Positions 1-8,313 of a DNA stretch of 64,000 nt are shown piece by piece; within the stretch, counting starts at the first letter, position 1; each line of letters opens with the position of its first letter. A model generated the notes under the pieces. It searched no databases, was not told the origin of the DNA, and was given only the letters and a program-made list of their open reading frames with translations. Source of the stretch: JAAXHH01 sp965248395 (GTDB lineage: Bacteria > JAAXHH01). Location of the stretch: NCBI GenBank assembly GCA_965248395.1, contig OZ252103.1, forward strand, positions 62,001 through 126,000. The letters run 5' to 3'. Made by a program: the position numbers and the translations under genes.

Positions 1-339
1 CGTAATACTCGCGACCGGGAATGGTGACGTGGCATTCTTCTGATAGATCACTTCGCCCTTCTGCATATCGAGCACAAGCGCTGCCCGGGCCCGTACACGA
101 AAACCCTCGCTGCGCCAGGTCGACCTGGGAGGTGACGTGTCAACCTTGTCGGAAGCAGCTTGCCCGGGGGCATACGCGGGGGAATCTCCGTCCACAACAG
201 GGATCGCAGGCCTATCCGGTACGTCCTCCGGCTTAAGTCCATCGACCGGTCCCGTGTCTGCGGATAGTGTAGCGGCCGAAAGCAGCAGTGCGCATGCCGC
301 CCATGCCGCCCTAGACCAGATTGACGTAGTGATGCTCAT
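1..339 (-). CDS. D-alanyl-D-alanine carboxypeptidase (peptidase S11), N-terminal part
   Basis: Only the first 113 codons lie in the window. The frame is open from an ATG at 339 to the window edge. The product begins with an alanine-rich hydrophobic signal peptide (about residues 8-30). A linker of about 60 residues follows, then AALVLDMQKGEVIYQKNA and PFPVASIT. This is the start of an S11 penicillin-binding-protein fold, where the sequence leads into the nucleophile motif SxxK. The window ends one codon before the expected lysine. Such enzymes trim peptidoglycan pentapeptides in the periplasm. The gene follows the c-di-AMP cyclase fusion by 34 bp and is probably co-transcribed with it. The exact subfamily (DacA/DacF type) cannot be decided from this fragment. 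Confidence 0.8.
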   Translation of the reverse strand, partial: MSITTSIWSRAAWAACALLLSAATLSADTGPVDGLKPEDVPDRPAIPVVDGDSPAYAPGQAASDKVDTSPPRSTWRSEGFRVRARAALVLDMQKGEVIYQKNATSPFPVASIT

Positions 340-373
340 AGGTTGTGAAGATAGGACGGAATCTATCTCTAAG

Positions 374-1933
374 TCAAGGTGTTTTCAGCCGGTTATCGAA
401 GCTGGCCTGCAGGGAAGATACCACCTTCGACAGGCCGCCGACTTCTCGTGAATCCGACTGACCTTCACCGGCAGGCTGCAGATCGATTTGGACCCTCACC
501 TCACGATCTTCGATGCTGAAAGAGGAATAAGAAAGGTTCTGCGGAAGGATTTTAAGTCGACAGTCGAAGGTCTGGCTGGCGGTAAGCTCGGAAAGGTCGA
601 TCGAAGGCGACGTCACTACCTGCTCGATCTGGTCCAGCTCCATTTCCCGGCCCGTAATCGGTACCGAGGGAGGCTCGATAGCTACCCGCGCGATTTTGAG
701 GCCGTCCGGCAGTTTTCCCGTCAGTTCGTGATCGATCATGATCCGCCTGTTCACGATTCGATCGGCCTTTATGGTCAGGCTCCTCGGATCGATTGCAGTG
801 GCTTCGACGCCAAAAGGCAATTCCACGTTCGCTTCCGTGAGCGGTATGGTATGGGTCCCCGGTTCTATATCGTCCAGTTCGACCATCACGCGTACCTGAT
901 CCGCTGTCAGAGTTGAAATACTGCCCTGGAGACCCCGTACCCGGACGTTTACCTCGCTGGTCGAATTGCTGATCAACTCGATGTTGGTTGGTATGTTCTG
1001 GAATTCCAGCGCGGCGGTTATGGCTATTTCGGATCGTTGCTGTCCGATCAGCGTATACCAGAGCAGGCAGGACACGCCGATGGACGCCAGTTTGGGAGTC
1101 AGGTTGCTCCGGGTGAACCGGAATTTCGGCCAGAGAGAAGTGATCTTACCCATTGCTTTCCGGAGCGACGGCCTGCTACGGGGGATCTCTATCGGAAGCA
1201 ACGATTGTTCGAGCGACTGCCATAGTTTCTCCCGGTCGGCCATGGCCGTGATATCGCCGCTGGACGCTACGGACACCTCGCCGCTCTCCTCTGACACCAC
1301 GACACAGATTGTATCGCCGAGTTCCGATACGCCCAGCGCCGCCCGGTGCCGCGTGCCGTACCGGGGCGGTAGATGCTCCCGGGTCGACAGCGGCAGATGT
1401 GTGGCGGCTTCGATGACGCGGTCCTTCTCCACGATAATCGCGCCGTCGTGTATCGGCGAAGAAGGATGAAATATACTGACGATCAATTCCTGGCTCAAGA
1501 GACTGTCGAGTTTGACACCATGTTGAACGGCCCTGGTGATCACGGTCGCCCTGGGAAAGACCAGCAGACCTCCGATGCGTTTTTCCGACAGCTCGAAGCA
1601 GGCCTCGGTGATCTCCTTCAGAATACGCCGGGATATAGGGCTGCCTTTCATCCGGAAGATGACCAGGAGACTGACCCTTTCCAGCAGTTGCCGGATTTCC
1701 GGCTGGAAGATCACGATGATCAACAGGAGGATAACACCGAGGAGGTATTGCAGGATCTGGCTGGTCAGGAGCAGTCCGCTCCAGTTCGCTATGCTGTACA
1801 GGATACCCAGGCCGCCAAGACCGATCAGGATGTGGAACGCCCGGGTTCCCTTCAACCACATGTAGAGGCTGTAGATCAAAGCCGCTATGATAAAAATATC
1901 CAGCAGGTTGACCAGGTTGATCAGATCAAACAT
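374..1933 (-). CDS. cdaA: Diadenylate cyclase CdaA fused to YbbR/CdaR-type regulator
   Basis: The 519-residue protein makes c-di-AMP from two ATP at the membrane. Residues about 9-77 form three transmembrane helices. A DisA_N catalytic domain follows, with the DGA motif at 163-165 and RHR at 195-197, both intact. After about residue 250 there is a second membrane anchor (about 281-297), then two YbbR-like beta-rich repeats (about 300-480) that should lie outside the cytoplasmic membrane. In Firmicutes the cyclase CdaA and its YbbR partner CdaR are separate adjacent genes; here they are one polypeptide. The gene is downstream of a DUF502 gene and upstream of a cell-wall carboxypeptidase, which fits the link between c-di-AMP and envelope homeostasis. 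No glmM is adjacent. Confidence 0.93.
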   Translation of the reverse strand: MFDLINLVNLLDIFIIAALIYSLYMWLKGTRAFHILIGLGGLGILYSIANWSGLLLTSQILQYLLGVILLLIIVIFQPEIRQLLERVSLLVIFRMKGSPISRRILKEITEACFELSEKRIGGLLVFPRATVITRAVQHGVKLDSLLSQELIVSIFHPSSPIHDGAIIVEKDRVIEAATHLPLSTREHLPPRYGTRHRAALGVSELGDTICVVVSEESGEVSVASSGDITAMADREKLWQSLEQSLLPIEIPRSRPSLRKAMGKITSLWPKFRFTRSNLTPKLASIGVSCLLWYTLIGQQRSEIAITAALEFQNIPTNIELISNSTSEVNVRVRGLQGSISTLTADQVRVMVELDDIEPGTHTIPLTEANVELPFGVEATAIDPRSLTIKADRIVNRRIMIDHELTGKLPDGLKIARVAIEPPSVPITGREMELDQIEQVVTSPSIDLSELTASQTFDCRLKILPQNLSYSSFSIEDREVRVQIDLQPAGEGQSDSREVGGLSKVVSSLQASFDNRLKTP

Positions 1934-2085
1934 CGAAGAAGTTCCCAGGGGTAGAGGTTATGTCATGCAATACGTATGTTGACGGCGTACATTCACTTAA
2001 GATAAGAAAACACCTGACTTTTGCCAATAACTTCGATACTCGAACCCCGTCGCCTATAACTCCGGATGCGGCCGCCATTCCGCCA

Positions 2086-2790
2086 TTACACCGGATGATC
2101 ACTCCGGGATCCGGCTGCCGCCTGTTCACCGGCCCGCAGAGAAGGCAGGGTCAGCACGTTGCTGATGGACGTACCGCCGGAAACGACGAACTCCAGGGCT
2201 TCCTCGACGGGCAGATCCACGGGAATAACGTCTCGCCGCGGCACGATCACCACCCGTCCGGCCGCCGGATTGGGGGTATTGGGCACGAAGACGCTTACCA
2301 TTTCTTCGTGGCTGTCCTCGCTCGGGATCTCGCCGACGATGAAGGCTACCATCCAGGCGCCGCGGCGCGGGTATTCTACCAGGACCGTCTTCCAGACCTG
2401 GGTCTCCCCCTCCATGGTGAAGGTGTCCAGCAACTTCTTGATCGTGTGGTAAACTCTGCACGCGACGGGCAGCCGCATCATCTGGCCCTCGAACCAGGAA
2501 ATCACCCGCTTGCCCAACACGTTGGACGCCACGAAACCGGCCAGGTAGATCACGACCAGCATGAGCAGGATCCCGAGTCCGGGTATGCGGGTGTCCAGGC
2601 CCAGCAACCCGCGTATGACCGGCGCGGCGAAGGAGTCGAGCCACGTCAGCAGCCAGCTCAGCACGGCGACCGTGGCCGTGAGCGGAATCAACGCGATCAG
2701 GCCCGATACCATCGTACGCTTCACGTTCTGACGGATACGGGAAATCGTGGATTTACGCTTTGGTTTGGAATCCAGATTGAAGGTGGACAT
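2086..2790 (-). CDS. DUF502 family membrane protein
   Basis: This is a predicted inner-membrane protein of 234 residues. The basic N-terminus is followed by one hydrophobic segment (SGLIALIPLTATVAVLSWLL) and a second (GLGILLMLVVIYLAGFVAS). A soluble region follows with LVEYPRRGAW, VFVPNTPNPAAG and a VP(R)xDV-type segment, which are hallmarks of DUF502. The molecular role of the family is unknown to me. I chose the ATG at 2790; a GTG at 2805 is in frame, and neither has a clear ribosome binding site. It is the first gene of a minus-strand run into the cyclase fusion, with about 150 bp between them. Confidence 0.85.
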   Translation of the reverse strand: MSTFNLDSKPKRKSTISRIRQNVKRTMVSGLIALIPLTATVAVLSWLLTWLDSFAAPVIRGLLGLDTRIPGLGILLMLVVIYLAGFVASNVLGKRVISWFEGQMMRLPVACRVYHTIKKLLDTFTMEGETQVWKTVLVEYPRRGAWMVAFIVGEIPSEDSHEEMVSVFVPNTPNPAAGRVVIVPRRDVIPVDLPVEEALEFVVSGGTSISNVLTLPSLRAGEQAAAGSRSDHPV

Positions 2791-2930
2791 GCGACACGCT
2801 GTCACTCGAATAGACTAGACCTGCGAAACCGGCTCCATCCACATGGCTGCATGGCGACCCATACAGCCCGCGATACTGGTCCGGCCTCTCTCACTCTTTA
2901 CAATTAGACGCATATTCCGCTTCGATGGTT

Positions 2931-4631
2931 CTACACCTTGAACAGTTGGCCCATTCTCTTGCCGAGTACTTTACCTGTAAACAGCAAACTGCATGCCAAC
3001 AGGATCATGCCCAGCATGCCCATGGCACTCGCCATGTAGGGTCCGTCGGTGATTCGGCCCATGAGGCTGTATATGGCCTTGGTAATGGGATAGTACTGCT
3101 CCCTGATGGCCAGGATCAGGCTGTCGCTCACCTCCAGCATGGCAAAGGAGAAGGAAAGTATGGCGCCTGCAGCCACGTTGGCGATCACGAGAGGCATGGT
3201 GATTTTCCAAAGCGTCCGGAGGGGACCGGCGCCCATATTCATGGAGGCCTCTTCCAGGGTGACGCTCATCTGCTGGAAACCAGCGTAGGCCGCCCTTACC
3301 ATGTAAGGCAAACGGCGCACGGCGTAGGCGATGATCAGAAGGGGCACCGGGGAAACGCGGACGTCCAGCACTGTACCCGAAAACCCGGAGATGTAACCGA
3401 AGGCGAGTACCAGGCCCGGCAACGCCAGGGGAAGCATGGCAACGGCGTCCAGAGCGTCCCTGAACGGAAAGCGACGCCTGGTCAGCAGGTAGGCGATGGC
3501 GACCCCCAGGACGATATCAATCGTGGTGCTCATCACGCTCAACCACAGACTGTTCTTGATGGAGAGCAGGGTCAGGTCATGTTCGAAGATCTGGCCGTAA
3601 TAGGCCACCGTATAGTCGGAGGGCAGCACGGTCATGAACCAGCGCTCTGTGATGGAGGTGAGGACCACGCTGAGGTGAGGGATCAGCGCGATGCCGGTAA
3701 TGGAAAGAAGCATGCCCCAGATCAGCAGGGACTCGCGGGTCGTCGCGCGCCGCGAGGCGGACATCACGTGACCCCGGGCAATCATCTCGTAGTGTCGGCC
3801 GCCGAAGAACTTTTTGGACAGGTAGAACAGCACCAGGGTGACCAGGACCACGAAAACGACCAGCGCGTATCCCAGGGGATTCGAGTGGACGTCGGTGGAC
3901 ATGTTGAAAATCTGGACCGCAACGACCTCGCGAAACTCGAAGATCAGGGGCGTGCCCAGGTCGGTAAACGCCCAGATGAACACGATGATCGCACCGGCGA
4001 AGTATCCGGGCAGCATAAGCGGAAACGTGATCGTACGAAACAGGCGGAAGCCGCCCGCGCCTACGTTTCGGGCCGACTCCTCCAGGCTTGGATCCACGTT
4101 GGCCAGCGCGGCGGCGATATTCAAATACATGATGGGGTACAGGTGCAGCGCCTCGAGGATCACGACCCCCCAGAATCCGCCTCCTCCGAACCAGTCGATG
4201 GGCGCGTCGATGAGTCCCGTCTCGAGGAGGAACAGGTTGATCGAACCGAACCGGGCAAACATCTGCTTCATCCCGATGGCGCCCACGAAAGGGGGCATGA
4301 TCATGGGTACCAGCGCGAGTCCGCCGAGCAGGCCCTTTCCGACGAAATCGTACCGGACAAGGGCGATGGCCATGGGCAGGCTGATGATCGTCGTCAACGC
4401 GGTGGTGACGATGCCCAGTTCGAAACTGTTCAACAGGGCGCGCTGCTGAACAGGGCTCTGCAGCATCAGCCCGAAGAACTCCATGGAGAACTGTTCGTTC
4501 GTGTAGAAGGCGTTCAACAGGACGTGCAGGAGGGGATAGAACAGGAAGATCCCGAAGAAAAGGACGAGGAAGCCCAGGACCGCGAGAACTCCGGGGGTCA
4601 GGTCCGACAGATCGAATCGTGTGCTGGGCAT
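2931..4631 (-). CDS. Iron(III)-type ABC transporter permease (two fused permease halves)
   Basis: The 566-residue membrane protein carries two BPD_transp_1 permease domains in tandem, each with about six helices, as in FbpB-like importers. The two EAA-type cytoplasmic loops are visible: LEESARNVGAGGFRLFRTIT in the first half and LEEASMNMGAGPLRTLWKIT in the second. The ATG at 4631 is preceded by AGGAG at good spacing. The longer in-frame start at 4694 would run into the ATPase gene and is not used. The ATPase gene ends 20 bp upstream, so binding protein, ATPase and permease form one operon read on the minus strand. Substrate is inferred to be ferric iron or a related ligand; it is not proven by sequence. 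Confidence 0.9.
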   Translation of the reverse strand: MPSTRFDLSDLTPGVLAVLGFLVLFFGIFLFYPLLHVLLNAFYTNEQFSMEFFGLMLQSPVQQRALLNSFELGIVTTALTTIISLPMAIALVRYDFVGKGLLGGLALVPMIMPPFVGAIGMKQMFARFGSINLFLLETGLIDAPIDWFGGGGFWGVVILEALHLYPIMYLNIAAALANVDPSLEESARNVGAGGFRLFRTITFPLMLPGYFAGAIIVFIWAFTDLGTPLIFEFREVVAVQIFNMSTDVHSNPLGYALVVFVVLVTLVLFYLSKKFFGGRHYEMIARGHVMSASRRATTRESLLIWGMLLSITGIALIPHLSVVLTSITERWFMTVLPSDYTVAYYGQIFEHDLTLLSIKNSLWLSVMSTTIDIVLGVAIAYLLTRRRFPFRDALDAVAMLPLALPGLVLAFGYISGFSGTVLDVRVSPVPLLIIAYAVRRLPYMVRAAYAGFQQMSVTLEEASMNMGAGPLRTLWKITMPLVIANVAAGAILSFSFAMLEVSDSLILAIREQYYPITKAIYSLMGRITDGPYMASAMGMLGMILLACSLLFTGKVLGKRMGQLFKV

Positions 4632-4651
4632 GAAGCAGGCTCCTGGTGTTG

Positions 4652-5737
4652 CTATCCCAGTTTCCCGAGCACGACGACCTGCGACGCGTCGCATATCAGG
4701 TGAATGGGATCTCCAGGGCTGGCGCGGCGAAGGCCGGGCTGATGGTCAACCAGCTTGATCAGCGTGCCGTCATCCAGCCGGACCGAATATTGCTCGTGGT
4801 CGCCGAGATACACGGTTTGCTGGACTACCCCGTCCATCACGTTTTCATCCTCTCCGCCGGTGGCGTCCGGATCCGTAATCCGGATGGCTTCGGGCCTTAT
4901 GGAGCACACCACTTCGTCGCCGGGCGCCAGGATTTCGGTGGGTTCAACCTTCGATTGAATCTCACCCACGGCCGTGTCCACGGCGAGCGGCATTTCCGCG
5001 CGGGTCAACCTGCCGCCCACGAAGTTCGTCTCGCCGATGAAGTCGGCTACGAAAGCACTCGCGGGTCGGGCGTAGATCGTACGCGGGGGCCCGGTCTGGG
5101 CAACGGCCCCCATGTCCATGACCGCCACGCGGTCCGCCATGGAAAGGGCTTCCTTCTGGTCGTGGGTCACGTAGATCATCGTCGTGCCGGTCTCGTCGTG
5201 AATGCGACGGATTTCATCGCGCATTTCGAGGCGAAGCCTGGCGTCCAGGTTGGAAAGAGGTTCGTCGAGCAGCACCACGTCGGGTTGGATCACGAGGGCC
5301 CGGGCCAGGGCTACGCGCTGCTGCTGACCACCGGACAACTGATTCGGCGACCGCTGCCCGTAGGCGTCCATCCGTACCATCCTGAGCGCCTCCGACACCC
5401 GGTCATTCTTTTCGGTCGACGATACTTTTCGCAGGACCAGCCCGTAGGCCACGTTCTCCCACACGGTCATGTGCGGCCAGAGCGCGTAATTCTGGAAAAC
5501 CATCCCCGTGTTCCGCCGGTGGGGAGGTATGCGGGTCATATCCTGATCGTCGAAAAGAATTCGGCCCAGGTCAGGCGCGTAGAACCCGGCGATCAATCGC
5601 AGCAGGGTGGTCTTGCCGCAACCTGAAGGACCCAGGAGAAAGAACAGTTCACCCCTTGCGATTTCGAGCGAGACGTCGTCAACCGCCGTCACTTCACCAA
5701 ATTTACGGGTGATCCCTTGCAGCGTCAGACTGACCAT
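4652..5737 (-). CDS. ABC transporter ATP-binding protein, FbpC/PotA type
   Basis: The 361-residue ATPase energises the adjacent importer. It shows Walker A GPSGCGKT (36-43), Q-loop, signature LSGGQ (134-138), Walker B VVLLDEP (154-160), D-loop and the switch histidine in YVTHDQKEAL. The C-terminal third is a TOBE-like regulatory domain, so the length fits the CUT1/Fbp/Pot class. It sits between the binding protein gene (177 bp upstream) and the permease gene (20 bp downstream). Confidence 0.93.
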   Translation of the reverse strand: MVSLTLQGITRKFGEVTAVDDVSLEIARGELFFLLGPSGCGKTTLLRLIAGFYAPDLGRILFDDQDMTRIPPHRRNTGMVFQNYALWPHMTVWENVAYGLVLRKVSSTEKNDRVSEALRMVRMDAYGQRSPNQLSGGQQQRVALARALVIQPDVVLLDEPLSNLDARLRLEMRDEIRRIHDETGTTMIYVTHDQKEALSMADRVAVMDMGAVAQTGPPRTIYARPASAFVADFIGETNFVGGRLTRAEMPLAVDTAVGEIQSKVEPTEILAPGDEVVCSIRPEAIRITDPDATGGEDENVMDGVVQQTVYLGDHEQYSVRLDDGTLIKLVDHQPGLRRASPGDPIHLICDASQVVVLGKLG

Positions 5738-5913
5738 GACAGGTATCCCAAGATATGAAAATACGTTCAGGGTATGAAAAAACCCGCACCGGATCGTGCC
5801 GCGTCAAACCGGCCCGAAAACCGGAATCAATTCGCTGACTTTACACCGCTCGGCCCGCCATTTCGCAACACGGACGGAGTGTCGCAGGAGGTTACCGGAA
5901 TCCGCGTCGTTCC

Positions 5914-7347
5914 TTATCCGCTTCTCCTCTTCAACCTCCAGAGGTAAAGCACCATTCCCGCCAGCACCACGCCGCTGCCGGAGAAGAGCATGTACCTGGC
6001 TCCGGCCCATTCCGACGAGCCCGAGCCGTACTTTTCCGCCGCCATCCTGCTCCACGAAAGCAGGGTCCGGTTTCTGAAAACCTGGTCCCGCCAACGTTCA
6101 CCCAGGACCAGAGATTCCTCTTCCTCGATGGGCATGGACGCCAGGGCGGGCAGGACGCGCTCGACGTCTCCTTCTTCCATGGCACGTCGCCACCTTCGCT
6201 GGAGGGACGCGTGCGCGTCGATGACGAAGACGCCGATCATGTCATCGACGATGTGGCGCCGCGCCGCGCCTTTCTCGGCATCGTACACGAAGGACGACGT
6301 CCAGGTAAAGGGATTGAAAGTGACCGAGGTATGGGCAGGGTCGATGCGCTGGTACAGGTGAGGCAGGACCGTGAACCGGTTCAACTGGAACTTCTCCGGT
6401 CCACCCGGCGAACCTGGTTTCTGCATCCACAGCCGCTGTCCGGGTTCCGAGAGGATGTACCGCAGGAATGACTGCGCCACGGCCATGTTGGGCGCGCCTT
6501 CCAGTATGGCTATGCCGTCGGGATTCAAGATCGTGAGATTGTCCGGCATGGTGTAGCCGATCATATCGGGGCCCACGGCATTGATCTGAGCCCAGGCGTA
6601 GAAATCGATGGCCATCCCGTAGGCTACTTCCCCTGAAGTCACGTCCTTGGGCACCTGACTGCCCGTATTGGCGAACCCCCGGGCGTTGGCGCCCAGGGCG
6701 GTTATGATCTGCCATCCCCTTTCCCAGCCATAGACCTGCAGGATGATCTCGAAGGGCACGTGCGCGCTGCCGCTCTTCCTGGGGTCGGCCGCGCCGACCC
6801 ACGAGAATACCTTCGGATCGGCCAGGTCTTCCCAGGTCTCCGGCACGGGCAGTTCAACAAGCTGCGCCACCCGCTTGTTGTACACGATGCCGAAACCCGC
6901 CATCGTTGCTCCGTACCATCGGTATCCGGCGTCGTAAATGGGGTAACCGCCCACCGCAGCGGGCAGATTGGAAAGCAGGTCGGCTGGTAGCCTGTACGGC
7001 GCCAGCAGGTCCAAGCGGGCAAGTTCCATAAACGGGTCGCTGCCGCCTCCGAACATCATGTCGATGCCGATGCCTTCGGGTTTACCCGTATATTCGGACT
7101 TGATGAAACGGATGATCTCGGAAGTACCGCCCACGTCCATCCACTCTATCTCGGCCGTACGGCCGGTCTCTGCCTTGTAGAAGGCGTCGAATCCCCTGGT
7201 GAATTCGTATCTTATGCCTTCCCAGTGGGGGGAAACGATGACCAGCCGGTCCTGTGCTGAAACGGCGGCCGGGACGCAGACATGGAAGAAGACGAAAGCG
7301 AGGAGGAAGAACCGTAAGACGGAACCGATAACTAGCTGAAGATCCAA
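5914..7347 (-). CDS. Extracellular solute-binding protein of the iron-type ABC importer, C-terminally anchored
   Basis: The 477-residue protein has a signal peptide (about 10-31, ending AVSAQ) and a mature domain starting RLVIVSPHWEGIRYEFTRGF, typical of family 1 binding proteins for iron, thiamine or polyamines. Unusually it ends with a second hydrophobic segment (about 453-471) followed by RLKRRSG, which would anchor the C-terminus in the membrane. The start is a TTG at 7347 with GAGG six bases upstream; no ATG fits the signal peptide better. The ATPase and permease genes follow on the same strand, and a CorA-like gene lies 25 bp upstream, so all may be one transcript. The ligand cannot be read from sequence. 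Confidence 0.88.
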   Translation of the reverse strand: MDLQLVIGSVLRFFLLAFVFFHVCVPAAVSAQDRLVIVSPHWEGIRYEFTRGFDAFYKAETGRTAEIEWMDVGGTSEIIRFIKSEYTGKPEGIGIDMMFGGGSDPFMELARLDLLAPYRLPADLLSNLPAAVGGYPIYDAGYRWYGATMAGFGIVYNKRVAQLVELPVPETWEDLADPKVFSWVGAADPRKSGSAHVPFEIILQVYGWERGWQIITALGANARGFANTGSQVPKDVTSGEVAYGMAIDFYAWAQINAVGPDMIGYTMPDNLTILNPDGIAILEGAPNMAVAQSFLRYILSEPGQRLWMQKPGSPGGPEKFQLNRFTVLPHLYQRIDPAHTSVTFNPFTWTSSFVYDAEKGAARRHIVDDMIGVFVIDAHASLQRRWRRAMEEGDVERVLPALASMPIEEEESLVLGERWRDQVFRNRTLLSWSRMAAEKYGSGSSEWAGARYMLFSGSGVVLAGMVLYLWRLKRRSG

Positions 7348-7372
7348 CGTTACCTCGGGGAGTTGATGTCCT

Positions 7373-8305
7373 TCATCGTTTTCTTGCCGTCAGGATCAAT
7401 ATGATGGCGACAAGCAACGAAACCGCCAGTCCGATACCCAAAGTGGCCGGTTTGATCAGATTTGCCAGGATGGGGTCTTCGAGACCGAGCAAGGTCGAAA
7501 GTACGAGCACAGGGAGCAAAAAGGCTACCAGGAATGTCAACCGCCGCGTGGAAGCGTCGAGTCTCTTAAGGGCTTTCGTCCGGACGGCCGTGCTCACGTC
7601 GTTCAGCATTTCCCAATGCCTCGTAAGCACTTCGACCATGTTCCTGAACCTATAGTACACGTCCTGCAACTGGATCACCGTATCCGTCTGCAGGGAGAGT
7701 TTCTCACCGCTGTAAAGCGAATGAACAATCTCGCATTGCGGTTTTACGAGGTGGATCATGTCGATGAGGCGTCGCTGCGTGTCGTATATCCACCGGGCTT
7801 CCACGTCCTGGTCGGGCGCGACTGTTTCCGCGGTGAGTCCGGACACCAGCGGATCCTGAAGATCGGCGATCGTCTGCATGATCAGGGCGACGGCCAGGTC
7901 CGTGGATCGCATCAACTGGGCATCCTGCTGGATCCGGTCTTTGACGTCCTGCAACAGGGCAAGCGGGGTTGAATGTATGGTAACCAGGTAATCGGGCGCC
8001 AGGAAGAGTCCCAATTTGACCGGCGGTGCGTCCAGGCTTTCCTGGACGTGAACGACCATGAACATGTGCCTCGGAAACACCGCGGAGTAGGGCCGGGTCG
8101 AAACTTCGCGGCAGGCCTTCACCGACAGGGGATGGGCGCCAAGTTCCTTGAAATCGCTCAGGAACGCCGCGTCTTCGTCCGTGATCTGCTCCAGGTCCAG
8201 CCAGAACAGGCCCTTGGATGTTTCAAGAGTTTCCTGGAGTTGGGAAAGGGAAACGTCGTCGTACCGGATGACGTTGTTCTGTTCAACGATTAACAAATCC
8301 CGCAT
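7373..8305 (-). CDS. CorA-like divalent cation transporter lacking the GMN signature
   Basis: The 310-residue protein has the CorA layout: a long cytoplasmic alpha/beta and coiled helical region, then two transmembrane helices at the C-terminus (FLVAFLLPVLVLSTLLG and ATLGIGLAVSLLVAIILIL). The canonical GMN motif at the end of the first helix is absent; the sequence there is LLGLEDPI. Ion selectivity may therefore differ from Mg2+. The ATG at 8305 has GAGG at good spacing. It starts 8 bp after the amino-acid permease gene, suggesting co-transcription. Confidence 0.75.
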   Translation of the reverse strand: MRDLLIVEQNNVIRYDDVSLSQLQETLETSKGLFWLDLEQITDEDAAFLSDFKELGAHPLSVKACREVSTRPYSAVFPRHMFMVVHVQESLDAPPVKLGLFLAPDYLVTIHSTPLALLQDVKDRIQQDAQLMRSTDLAVALIMQTIADLQDPLVSGLTAETVAPDQDVEARWIYDTQRRLIDMIHLVKPQCEIVHSLYSGEKLSLQTDTVIQLQDVYYRFRNMVEVLTRHWEMLNDVSTAVRTKALKRLDASTRRLTFLVAFLLPVLVLSTLLGLEDPILANLIKPATLGIGLAVSLLVAIILILTARKR

Positions 8306-8313
8306 GGCTGACC

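Noticed and set aside
2931..4703. A 592-codon plus-strand open frame opposite the iron-type permease
   Set aside because: It mirrors the minus-strand permease, has no recognisable domain, and is rich in H, Q, G and R as antisense frames of GC-rich genes usually are.
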